Shown piece by piece: positions 14,220 to 25,300 of a DNA stretch of 64,000 bases. The notes beneath the pieces were generated by a model. The model saw only the letters and a list, made by a program, of their open reading frames with translations, was not told the origin of the DNA and made no database searches. The first letter of the stretch is position 1, and the number at the start of each line of letters is the position of its first letter. The stretch lies in NCBI RefSeq assembly GCF_001949145.1, contig NW_019091440.1, positions 1,578,753-1,642,752 of the forward strand. The letters are read 5' to 3'. Origin of the DNA: Acanthaster planci (Eukaryota; Echinodermata; Asteroidea; Valvatida; Acanthasteridae). A program made the position numbers and the translations under genes.

Positions 14220-14359
14220 TTGGCATTCTTGTTCCAGTGAATTGTGGCCAGCGTCTTCCCCAGCGAAAATCGAAGCAAGAAGAGCAGAATATTAAATACA
14301 AAAATCCATTTGGGGCTCGGCAAAGTCCACTCCATGTCTTTGAGTCGCCGTTCGAACAT
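14220..14359 (-). CDS. Candidate ephrin, first coding exon (signal peptide), partial
   Basis: Read on the minus strand, an ATG at 14359 opens 46 codons plus two bases and ends at a good donor (CCAA|GTAAGATT). A second in-frame ATG at 14335 (MEWTLPSPKW) is an alternative start. The product has a hydrophobic signal-peptide core (WIFVFNILLFLLRF) followed by TIHWNKNA and a split codon beginning AA. Ephrins, the membrane-bound ligands of Eph receptor kinases, begin their mature domain with a similar motif (for example YWNSSNPKF or MHWNTSN). As far as I recall, vertebrate ephrin-B1 exon 1 also ends inside the Lys codon just before that Phe, in the same phase. The rest of the gene would lie below position 1 or be hidden in this large intron. 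The ephrin call is an inference from one short motif, the signal peptide and the intron phase. Another secreted or membrane protein remains possible. Confidence 0.5.
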
Positions 14360-16918
14360 CTCCGAGTGCGGAAAGAAAGTGGCAAATCCAGACAAAATGT
14401 CACAGCTTTTGAATGAAAGACGGTGCGGTGTGGACAGCACAAGGCGACCGCAGTCACACGTGTGCGGGGCTCGCGGAACACTGTCCTTTCTGTACTATGC
14501 TCCTCCCGACTCGATGATCAGGCTGAGCATCCGTACCGCCTCTTTTTTAGCCGGAATTTCACCTGTTGGACAACAACAGTCGCTGTAGAAACCACATGTA
14601 ACTGACAATCAGTGTATCCACGACTCGTAGTAATAGTTTTATCTTTATTCCGTCTCTTCAAATGGTGGAAAAATAACAATAGACAATCTCATTCACTCTT
14701 TTCGACTGACACTTTCCGGCAGGTGCCGTGCACACGTACCGCAACACATTACAAACTAACCTGTACACAAAAAAGTGGCATACCGAAAAGCACACACGCG
14801 CAGTGACTCGGCATTGTAATATGCTGAGTGCGTATTGGACAGTTCATGAATAATAAATTGCGTGCGTGACTTTTTTCATAAATATTCATAACACTCGACG
14901 CATTAATATAACTTATGAGAGTGGATTGCGCATCGGGGTCCGGTTGAGCCAAAAACCTCTTCATGGTCGCTCTCACCTCGAAATTGTTATTCAGCTTAAT
15001 CCCGAAAAGGACGGAAACATGCCTGATTTTTCAAGAGCTCAGAAGTGTCTTTGGCGCCAGTTCTGCGTATATTGCGCACAGGTACAGGCCTACTCGGCAG
15101 ATTTATAGGGATAGTTTTAAGGTGTAATTTGTAGGCTATGTATCGCTGCGGCAAGACCGAAAAACGGAGGGGGGGCGTTCCGCATACTTCTGAACAAGAA
15201 ACTGGGGTAAAAATGCTTGGACGGGTTACACGGAAGTTCACGAGAGGGCGTTAAAAAGTTGTGACTTCTCTAAATAATCTACGAACAAAATAATAATAAA
15301 TATGAGAACGTAAAAGCTTGTTTATATCAATAAAAAGAAACAAAGTACTGCCAATTCTAGCTCTGTCTTCAATGATTAGTTTTTGATTTTTTTCGCGGAC
15401 ACCTTCCAAGTTCTAGACAGAAATTCCTTTTGGTCTTTCGAGTCTTTCAGTTTAATTAACACTGAGCCTTTTTTCCCACGAGAAGTGAGTCAACTTAATA
15501 AAAAATACTCGTGATATTTTGAAAGTCTGACTTGACAAGTTGTCAAAAAATCAGACAAAATTTACTGAACTATTCCACACTCGTCTCGTGCATAATTGTA
15601 AGTATTATATACACGTATATTTATTTTTCAGCACTTTTATTATACACAAGTCATGGCTTTCAAAACACTAGTAAACCAAGCCCCTAATTATATATTCTTA
15701 GACAAATTTGGAAACAGAGATTTAATAGGTCGCAAAATGTTAACGATAAATTCAATAATTGCGTTTGACGATAAAAAGAGCTAACTCCACAAAGAAGGAT
15801 ATTTTGATCGATACATTTTCTAACAGCAAGCCAAATAATGAATTACTTAATATCAACTCTTAAGCGATTTTTTCAACTTTTTTTCAATTGTAATCAAACA
15901 CTCATTTCAGAATTAAACAAGTTGTTACAAGGTGCTTTGATGTTTACATTTGTACATGATACGTTCAAAATGCATTTTCAATCAGCTTTTCCTCGTGCGA
16001 CAAACATTGCATAAGTTGTTATGATTTTCCTACATAAATCGCCATAACTCGTGACTTTTCGAAGGCGTAAGAAATGTATGCTAATAAATATTGAGAAAAG
16101 CTTAACTAGGCAGCTGAAATTTAGCAAGAAAACTTAGGCTGAACAGAGAGAGCGACTTTAACATTCATGTAACAGTGTAAACCAGTGAAAGTTGACCGAA
16201 ATGACAGATTTTAAAAAACTGTCGGATTAACACCTGTCTTGGATGTCAGACGCGCCGCCACTCGGTCGCGTGTTCGGCCTACAATCATTCATCATTTTCC
16301 ATTCCGCCGATGAATTTAGAACAAAATATTAAAACAAAAAAGAAATATGAAAATAAATAAACAGATGAAAGTCCGTGTCACTATGGGAACCCTCCCTGTC
16401 TTTCATTACATTTTAATAAGCGAGGAAAAAGGCAGGGGATTCGTTCTAGATTCGTTCTTTCTGCGCTCAAAAGTTACATTCAAAAGTTACAGGGACGAGT
16501 GTTCAGTTGGGTGTGTCAAAGGTTTGCTCCGTCACACCAACTCGTGTAGCGATCGTCTTAAACCACGAATAACGAACCTCAAAGCTGATCCCACACCAAG
16601 TTCCAACGATCGTGAAACAATTTAATTTGCATCAAGTCATCTTCATGGCTTATTTAAACTTCACTTGCTTGAACAAAAAAACATCTGGACTAAATAAAAA
16701 CGGTTAGTTTTAACAAAAACTTCAACAGTCTGGGCCTTATGGAATGACAGAATTCTGACAATGGTCGTGATACGGAGTGCTACACCGGCAAAAAAAAAGT
16801 GGGACAAAACAAAACAAGACATAGCCCAAACAACAGAAAGAAGAGACGATATAAAGGGTTATACATTGCAGTTATTCTACAAAAACCCTTGAAAAAGCAC
16901 ATTTTTTGTGTTTCGATG
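14360..16918. other. Upstream region of the candidate ephrin exon; otherwise non-coding
   Basis: The stretch from about 14360 to 15240 is richer in CG dinucleotides than its surroundings and lies 5' of the minus-strand exon, so it may hold its 5' UTR and promoter. No TATA box or initiator could be fixed. From 15240 to 16918 the sequence is AT-rich and nothing else was recognised. Confidence 0.35.
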
Positions 16919-17086
16919 TGGGGGATTCACAATAATGCGCCTCCAAGAGTTTGCAACGCGTTGGCCGGTCATTACACGCGCAATCTGTCGACCCTTTCCA
17001 AACGCACATTCAGTCGACAGATTTCGCGCGTTGTGATTGGCCAGCGCGTTGCAAACTCTTGGAGGCGCACTGTTGTGAATCACCCC
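16919..17086. mobile_element. Palindromic MITE, family B short form, copy 1
   Basis: This is a near-perfect foldback element. The left arm GATTCACAATAATGCGCCTC continues as CAAGAGTTTGCAACGCG and is mirrored by CGCGTTGCAAACTCTTGG, GAGGCGCACTGTTGTGAATC. An inner pair, CTGTCGACC / AGTCGACAG, flanks a small loop. Almost the whole 168 bp can form one hairpin. A diverged copy lies at 60537-60676, and larger relatives sharing the GCGCCACCAAGAG arm lie at 32867-33111, 36602-36930 and 50510-50855. Confidence 0.85.
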
Positions 17087-17766
17087 AATGAAACCGTATC
17101 CTTTTTGTTTGGTTATTGCAAAAGTATTTAGATATCATTTTTTCACCCCAATGAGAACTTTCATATTCGAGAGCAAATTGGGATGCCATCCCATAGAGAA
17201 AACCGGTTGACGATCATGCTTTGCTGGTGAGGTGAAAACTCGCCGGAATGTTTGACATTTTGCTTTCCTAAGATTTCCTTTTCTCTGTTGATTTATTGTT
17301 TTCTATAGTTGGCAGTGAGCCAATTTGGGGGTTACTATTTTAACAGAAACACACGGAAGTGTCTTACATTACATCACGGCAACAGCGCCCTCAGTTGTCC
17401 GTGAAAACGGAGACAATTTCAAATGATTGGAAGACGGGCATAAAAAGTGTCTGGGAAAACTTTAATGCAGGGACCACTGACCAATATATTGCAATAAAGT
17501 TATTTATACCGTTCCAAATCTTTTCGTATAGCACATTGTCTTGGATATTTCCCCCCAATTGCTTTTAATTTGCAGTTACTTATGCTGGATAAAAAGGGTT
17601 CTACTCGTCCGTATCATATTCGAACCTCTGCAATGAAGGTTGCCTACGTACTGTACATTATTAGAAATGAAGCTGGCTTGTAATCTTCCTCTCACTGAAT
17701 GGTTGGAGGTATGCAGTTTGCCCTTTCATATTACGTCATACTACTTTGCGATAGTTTCAATATAGA
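17087..17766. other. Non-coding DNA, nothing recognised
   Basis: No gene or repeat was identified between the palindromic MITE and the LINE fragment. The 3' part may be further-decayed LINE sequence, but I could not read RT motifs in it. Confidence 0.35.
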
Positions 17767-18135
17767 ATTACTCACAGAATCTTGGCTGTTAACTCTTATT
17801 TGTTTAAAATTGGTAAAAGAGATAATGACTTGTGTCCTTTTTGTCAAGTTGAGAGTGAAACCTTGATGCATCTCTTTTGTACTTGTGCGTTTTCCACCAA
17901 TTTTTCGAAGCAGATCAGCAATTGGCTTAAAAAATACCCTGAACATTGATATGCTTTTGGATAACAAAACTATCCTTTTCGCAATTTCTAGTAATTTGGG
18001 AATGAACTCAATTCAATTCTCTTGCTTTGCCGCTCCCATGTTTATAAGATAAAAAAGAACGGCGGTAAACCACCGTTTTTATTGTTTTAAAGACGATTTA
18101 CAAAGATAGTATGCCTTAGAAAAATTAATTTTTAC
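17767..18135 (+). pseudogene. Decayed non-LTR retrotransposon, 3' end of the RT ORF (L1/Tx1-like)
   Basis: On the plus strand, frame 17779 onward reads ILAVNSYLFKIGKRDNDLCP, then FCQVESETLMHLFCTCAF. This is the LAVN.fLFKIGK.D.DLCpFC..e.ETl.HLFc.C pattern of the zinc-knuckle (zf-RVT) region that follows reverse transcriptase in L1/Tx1-type LINEs. A stop interrupts it at about 17947. A later piece near 18080 reads HRFYCFKDDLQR, resembling the usual C-terminal (F)FxxFKxxLKRQYxLE motif of the same elements. No upstream RT core was seen, so this is a 5'-truncated, inactive fragment. Confidence 0.7.
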
Positions 18136-21100
18136 CTTTTACGGAAATTCTGTTAAATTCGGTACTAAATGGGGCCTTTTTTTCTTTACTGTGTATAACT
18201 GATTAATAAAAGGCCGGCCCGGGGGGGGGGTTAGCAATATGCACTTTCTAAAATCATTTTGTGGCCCTGAACGACTGTGCTGGTCTTTAAATTCTACTCT
18301 CACTGATTAAAAAATAGGAACAAGTAATTTTTTCCAGACGTGAGATATCTGTTCCAGACACATTCAGAATGACTCAGTGTGTTGGTTGCATGATAACTTC
18401 ATTAAATGTCGTGAGTTGGCAAATAAAACCCAACCTTAACCCCTTTTTTAATGTCTGGATAGGGTTGGTAAAGCGAAACAGTCCAACACGAAAAAAAGTG
18501 TACGTGCCTTGAAATGGTTGTGGCGTGGGAGCAGGGACCCCTCCAAAATGAAATAAAGAAACAGAATACTAAAAGCAGAAACGAAATTAATAAAAACCAC
18601 CACCTCGCTTGAATACACGTCAGAACTTACGTCATTCCACCTTTTAGGGTGTATAAGTTTTTTTTGCAAATGACGTTTTTATCCCTGGCATTGTTTCCGG
18701 CACGCCCACGAAATCTTCCATTTATGTCTTTCATACTTTTATATATATTTCATTGTCTTTTTTTAATAACTATCTCCTCATGCATGCACAACCTCTTTAA
18801 TGTAAATTTGGAACAAATTCAGATAACATAAATGTCATGGTGGTAAATGGAAAATCGATAAAGTGCAAGGTTAGTTTACGAATTAGACTCTTTCCTGCCA
18901 ACGAATCCCACTCCCAGGATGCCGGCACAAACAAACCTAATAACATACATCCAGGCAGCCCCACCGCCCAGTTCTGGAAGTCACAGCGGTTGCGTCGTGG
19001 AAATCCTTGGCATTGGTTCAGTAGTTACCCTACATGTTAGTTGTTAGTTTGTGGAAACCTAGTTGAACTGAATTAAAGCGGTTGAGAAAAAGAAACTGGA
19101 CTGAATATTTCAGCGATCCAGCCCGATGCTTTTGTTCTTGTTTTTAATTCGATCTTGGGAGCGATGTTTCATTCTCACTTCCCTCCTTCCAAAAGCTTAT
19201 TGAAAACGCAAACATTTGAACATTTACCCGTCAGAAAGGCCAAAAGGTTACAAACAGAAATATACCCTCCCCGAAAAGTTGGTTCTGGTTCCAGTCATGC
19301 CGCGCCTCACATCTCGCTATAATACGGTAATTTACCTCCAGGAAATTATTGAATAAAATTACCCCCATGCAGCCAACAGCCCTTTCTTGGGTAGTCCCTT
19401 TGGGAGGGAGATGGAGTACAAGTCGCATTGTTGCTCTTTACAAGAACCAAAGCCTCCAATCAATCATCACAGAAACGTCTCTAGCCAGGAAAAGCAGCGT
19501 TTGTGGCACGGTATAGCCATATCTCACGATTAATTTTAATAGTGCCCCTTGAGGAAGCGCAAACCGAGCGGAACCTCGGACCCCTACCTTTTGATAAAAA
19601 CTTTCTGAGAGAAAAGATGACCAAGTGAGGGCTCTGTTGATATGAGTCATTTATAAACAGAAGCAAATTATACGCTGGAGTGTCAGTCACCGTGCAGGAT
19701 ATTCAAAATATTAAAAACACTAGTACATAAAGAAGTTTTCCTATGTCAATGGGTACCCTTCGTGCGCTCTTAAGAACGGTTGGGCGAGGGGAATTACTTT
19801 GACAGTTAAAATCGTTTGAAAAAATTATTGTGCACTTTTGTTGCTTTGCGTCGTGGACGACTGAAATAGCGCCCCCTTGTGTCCAGCCTCAACGCCCAGA
19901 TTGTTTCTGACTTCACCGGACACCTCGGCGTGCAACCAACTGAACGTTCACAAACTGTCTTGAAATTAACGTCCACAGTTTCCCAGGGGACCATTCCACC
20001 GGAGATTACTTTCTTTAAAATACTGTTCTAAAGACAGATCCGTCGATCATGTTAAATCCTGTCTGGTGACAACCCGTACCAAAATAATTCTTCCCCCAAA
20101 CACCGCTGTCGACTCCATTCAAACAGCTCGGAGACTTGAATTCAAAGCCTAAGACCTTCGCTGTAGTCTCTTCATACCCTATTCAGTTTTATGCCAAATC
20201 GGTTTATTTCTGTACAAGTTAAACAGCGACTCATAACTTAATTCCAACTTGGATAAATAGTTTCAAAATCTAAATATCTGTAACCAAGGTCCATTAACAT
20301 GAAACCGGTGAATATTGTTTATCAAAAAGCTTTCCTGAAATTTTGCCCCTAATATCAATGCACGTTTTCTGAAAACTAACAATTCACTGGTTTTCGACCC
20401 CTATCACTATAATTTAAAAAAAAAAAATTTTTATACCACTGTACACGTATTTTGACTGCATTTGTTCAATCTATCATTTCTGCAAGTAATTTAATACACG
20501 AACTTAATAACTTTACTTATTTTACAACTCACGGTATCATTTTATTTCATTAAAAATTCTGATCAAGACGCACAGCCAAGTAAGCAACTTGTACAAGTTT
20601 TGTATACTGTGGTCTTACTACCCACAATGCCCTGTTGTAGGAGTTTGGAATAGCAACATTTAAGACCGAATCCAGCAAAATGAGTCTTAAGGTTATATTT
20701 TTTGGATTTGGTAATTCTGTTGTTTTAAGAGCATACTGGGTTCTTTGTTTTGATGTATCAAACATTTTGGCCATCTGGATAAAAACGGACAATGTACGGG
20801 TGAAACATGTTGAGGGAACCCATTCGTTTGCATGAAGCAAGATTCTCCTAAAGGCCGTCACTCAAAAGTTGTTGTAGTGATTTGTGACTTATTTGGTTAG
20901 GTTGAGTCATTTTTTTAAAACAATGAACCAAGATGGCCAAAAAAATTTGTATGTAATCCTATGTGAAAGGCACAGTGTCCGAAAACAGAAAGTTTGCTAT
21001 TTCAATAACTGAACAACTCTCTCTAAAAGATTTGCATCGAACCTTTCTGTGTCGCCCATAATTCCTCTGACTGACATTCATGTACAAAGCATATGGGAGA

Positions 21101-21497
21101 TTTTACAAAGACTTTTTTTCTGGCCAATCCAAACTGGTGCGGCATTTTGGATATATTATTTTAAATATTCCAGGTTTTGATGCGAAACAAATTTACCTGG
21201 CAGATACGAATTATAAAATATTAATGCAGCTTCTTAAACAAGCTTTCAGATATCCATGACCCAATCTCTCCTTTGAGAAAAAAGTTAATCTTTTACATCT
21301 GTTCTTAAGTTATTCTTAACATTCAATACAAACCTTAAAAAAGAACAGCATTTTGGTACAGGTTTTGGTACAGAGAACTTGAGTAAATAAAAAAGACCCA
21401 AAGTGAAACAGAGCAATTGTAACTATGATAAAAGCTTCTGTGAATAAAACCGACAGCGTGTTCACTGAAGAAATGTGGGTTGGACCCTATGCCCTGG
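18136..21497. other. Intergenic DNA, no supported gene
   Basis: Open frames up to about 100 codons occur (for example minus strand 20550-20861) but show no recognisable motif, splice support or repeat identity. A G-tract occurs at 18220-18230 and an A/T run near 20415. Confidence 0.4.
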
Positions 21498-21776
21498 GTG
21501 TAATGACACACGTCTGTCACCACAATTGGTGTAATGACGTACGTCTGTCGCCACAATTGGTGTAATGACGTACGTCTTTCACCATAACTGCTGTAACGGT
21601 GCCCGTCTGTCACCACAATTGGTGTAATGATGCACGTCTGTCGCCACAATTAGTGTAATGACGCCCGTCTTTCACCACAATTGCTGTAACCATGCACGTC
21701 AGTCACCACAATTGGTGTAATGATGCACGTCTTTCACCAAAATGGCAGTAATGACAAGAGTTTGTCACCTTAACTA
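21498..21776. repeat. 31-bp minisatellite, 9 copies
   Basis: Nine consecutive 31-bp units follow the pattern GTGTAATGACGCACGTCTGT + CACCACAATTG, with units 1-3 and 5-6 the most similar and the last unit the most diverged. The copies start at 21498, 21529, 21560 and so on with no length change. They lie about 500 bp beyond the NCKAP1 stop codon. Confidence 0.9.
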
Positions 21777-22011
21777 GGGAACAAGCACCTGTGTGCTTGA
21801 TATAAGCATAACTCCCTGAACCCAAGCACTGAAATATGTTTGCAAATGCAAAGATAGAACTTTCAGCCTAAAAATCTAGCAATTCTGCAGGTCATTGTCA
21901 GACCCAAAAAGAAATAATTGCATGCAAATCTTTAAGTCAATATGGAAAATGTTCACACTGGTCTGGTGCCTTCAAAACCTTTCTTATGCAGAATGTCATA
22001 ACACAGACACT
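21777..22011. other. Short intergenic stretch downstream of NCKAP1
   Basis: No gene or repeat was recognised here. Confidence 0.35.
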
Positions 22012-22017
22012 TTTATT
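22012..22017 (-). terminator. Candidate NCKAP1 polyadenylation signal
   Basis: TTTATT on the plus strand reads AATAAA on the minus strand, about 265 bp beyond the NCKAP1 stop. It is the first canonical hexamer I noticed downstream, but no cleavage-site evidence exists. Confidence 0.35.
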
Positions 22018-22272
22018 GGTCGGTTAGTATTTTACAAGTTTTGCGATTGGCTACTCTTGTCAGTCACTTCTAAAGACACTATAAACATCTCCACTACAGG
22101 AATACAAAATAAAACAGACTTTCTGATTGGTTAATTGGTATCTTACATGCCTTACTATTGGCTATTTTCGGCTGAAAAATTCAAAACTTGTGTGCCTCAC
22201 AATGTACAGGTTTCACAAAAAACAAGCTTCCTGATTGGTCAGTCGGTATGGTACATTTCTTTTGATTGGCTG
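22012..22272. repeat. About 110-bp tandem repeat (three units) rich in ATTGG motifs
   Basis: Three diverged units begin at about 22013, 22123 and 22231. Each has the pattern ATTGGTC-GT-GTAT-TTACA followed about 30 bp later by GATTGGCT. This gives paired ATTGG (CCAAT on the other strand) motifs near 22015, 22046, 22127, 22158, 22236 and 22264. The array lies immediately 3' of the NCKAP1 stop at 22280, so it is probably 3' UTR on the minus strand. Confidence 0.65.
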
Positions 22273-22279
22273 AATTTCT

Positions 22280-22381
22280 CTACTCCCTTTTCAAGACAGC
22301 ATGGTAGGAATTACGGAGTAGTACGTAAGGGAAGCATGACTCCAGAAGGTCTTGGGTCAGGAACGGTGACTCCTTCACGAT
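22280..22381 (-). CDS. NCKAP1: NCKAP1 last coding exon (residues 1092-1124 and stop)
   Basis: Encodes [20 protein letters not shown], then [13 protein letters not shown] and a stop. The conserved end of the family, with a shorter tail than vertebrates. Confidence 0.95.
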   Translation of the reverse strand: MVKESPFLTQDLLESCFPYVLLRNSYHAVLKRE

Positions 22382-25300
22382 CTGCATGACGGAAAAGTCA
22401 CGAGGAAAAATCACAGCTACATTATTTATGGGGTCAATAAAAACAGAAGTCCAACACAAAATCACTTCCATAAAAAAGTTCTCCAATTTCCAGAGTGAAA
22501 TGTTCAGCTTTTATTACAACCCCCATCTCAAAAGTTCAAATTTCTAATATTTAGACAAATCAAGCAATGACATCATTGAATATTCCCAATAGCCCCCTTT
22601 AATGGTGGGCGTTGTAGGAGAGACTGTCATGGAACAGTTGCTCTGTACAATAGTTATCACCACCATTAGCCGGGGCCTCTGGAAATAACCAGTCACAGTG
22701 TCACTACGGTCAATGGATTCATCAATAAAACGTGAATTAAAACGTCACTTTCTCCAGATTTTGCCAACTAAACTGATTTTAGCAAAACACATACATGGAA
22801 AAATGCTGTCGAGCCGTTGTTTGCTTTTAAATTTTTTTTTTTAGTAGTGAGGGTTGACATGAACTACCTGGTCCAAAAGTAGATAGAGTGATTCCTTTGC
22901 TTTGGGTTGGATCTGCTTGCCTGCCTCCCCACTGAGAGAAAGAAGACTGGATGACGCCAACTACAAGGTGAAAAAATGAAAAAGCAATTGATCACTAAGA
23001 CATGTACAGAAGCGATCAAACGGTCAGCAATACAGAACTTGTCAAAATGTGAAGATAATTTTTTTTTTGGCAACTTACTGCCAAAAACTCCTGGAGCCGC
23101 TGTTCCACGTCCCCCCGGCTGTGCAAGGTAAACAGCGCCCCCGCGATGGCGTTGATAGCCTTGGCAAAGCAATGACAGTTGTTGGGGTGCGCGTCCAAGA
23201 CGGGACTGTAGACGGTGGTCTCGCTGCGGACCAAGACGCGCAGGGAGACGGCGATGAAGACCATGATCAGGCAAGATGTGTTATAGTCCTCCGTTGGATC
23301 AACTTCAAGATAAAGAAAAGAGTTTAACAAAACTTCTAATACTTTGTATCTGATGGGAGTTTTTCAGACTTGTTTATGACTTGTGATGGACTTGCAATTG
23401 GCTCGTGGGTTTGTGATTGGTCTGTGATGGACCTGTAATGGACTTGCGAATGACTTGTGGCGGACTTGGGATCAACTTATGAGGGCTAATATCGGATCGG
23501 ATGATGGACTATGAACTTGTGATAGGTTTACGACAGCTTATGATTGACTTGTGACTGACTTGCAACTGGCCTGGGATTGAGATGTGATGAGCTTGTGATT
23601 TGCTTGTGACGGACTGGGACTGACTTCTGATTTGCTTGTGACGGACTGGGACTGACTTGTGATTTGCTTGCAATGGACTGGGACTCTCAATGGCCCATTT
23701 CTCAACTCACTGTCTTTCTCTGCCTGCAGGGCATGGCAGAGCGTTGGATCCACATTACACGGCAACCCCACACTGGATGCTAGCATATCCACGGTAACCG
23801 CATCCTGCCCCGATGCCTTGACGTGCTCTCGGAAATCCGTGATGGTGTTGTAGAGGAAAGGTATCCTGTGATTTATCGTCTGTAAAAAAAAGTGACCAAT
23901 CTAACAAAATGAGTGATAAGTCATCAGAGCCAATTTTGATTTGAAAGCCTTTCATAAAAATCTTGCAAAATGTAAATCAACGAGAATCCTCAACATTTTC
24001 CACCCACATAATGTCCATTTTACACGAGGATGGCAAACTGAGTTTCCTCTATCCAGTGAAAGATAAAATGAACTTAATGGAAAACAAATGGCTTTAAGAA
24101 CCATTTTGTGGGATCCGGTCTTTATACGAAATAGCGAGTACAATCGGCAAACTGTGTGACCAAGCAGAAAATGCCTCTACCAAAAGTGGTATTGGGGAAT
24201 GTATTGTGCCTGGTTCTAGAATGAAGCAATTGACCTGTGGTGGGACTGGTCTCTCAACCTTGACCTAGATAGCATGAAGTTTTTAACTAGGTTCTTGTGC
24301 ACATTCGGCATGCACGCAAAGACCATACATTCCAGCATAAATTTGTTACGTGCACTCAGCATGCCCCATGCCAAACGCGCATAAACTTGTGCGCCTTTTG
24401 GGGTGAGTTCGTACCAAAGGACTGTCAATTTCATTTAAAAACAAGCCCTCTTCTGTCCCTGCTCAGAGTAGATACCACCAGCATGCAAAGTTTCAAGCCT
24501 TACTTCAGCCAAAACTTGGCAAAATGTGTTCACCGTCATGGAATAATAAAGACAGAAGGCAGCATACTCACGTCTGAGAGCGCTTCTTGAGTGAGAGACT
24601 TGAAGGCAAGGATGACGCCGATGATGTTCAACCTCGTCAGAAGGTTCTCAATGGCTGGAGATGAGAAGACAACAAGGGAACTTGTTTACAGAAAAATATG
24701 CAAACCAGAGCTCAATATCCATATAGTCAAGCCCAACACAATGATAACCAAATGCATGTGCTGAACAAAATTCAGTCGGAGACCAGTCAGAGAAGTGTAA
24801 TGCATATGGCATTTTAGCTAGTACCCATTTCTTGCAAAAATTGTTTTCTTGGTTATAGAGTAAATGATAATGATGATCTTAGGTTACTCAAGATCAAGCC
24901 TTAGTAACCAAGACCAAGACTCACACTTGAGTTGCGTGCCCAGCTCGGCCATCATGGACGGCTTGTCAAAATTGGTCCTCAGCTGTTGAAGAACGTCTTT
25001 GTTCTCCAAGACAAGTTTCTGTCAAAACAAAACAAAAAAATTCGAAACATGCTGAATGTATGTGCTCAAAGTGGTCATTCCAGTCCATGTTGCTATGGTT
25101 ACTAATGACACGTGATTATCCACACAAACATGAATAATTCATGACTGACCTTGAGCTCACTGACTTGGCTGGCGATGTGCCACATGAGGCTCTCGTGGAG
25201 GAATTTCATGCCGTAAGCTCCGATCAACTCCGCCAGCGATCGCAATTCTGGATTTTAAAAAAAGGCAACATAACACCACCACGAATAACAAGAACTTTCT

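Noticed and set aside
22864-23274. 136-codon minus-strand frame rich in Arg and Pro
   Set aside because: It is an out-of-frame shadow of NCKAP1 exons 26-27 read through the intron.
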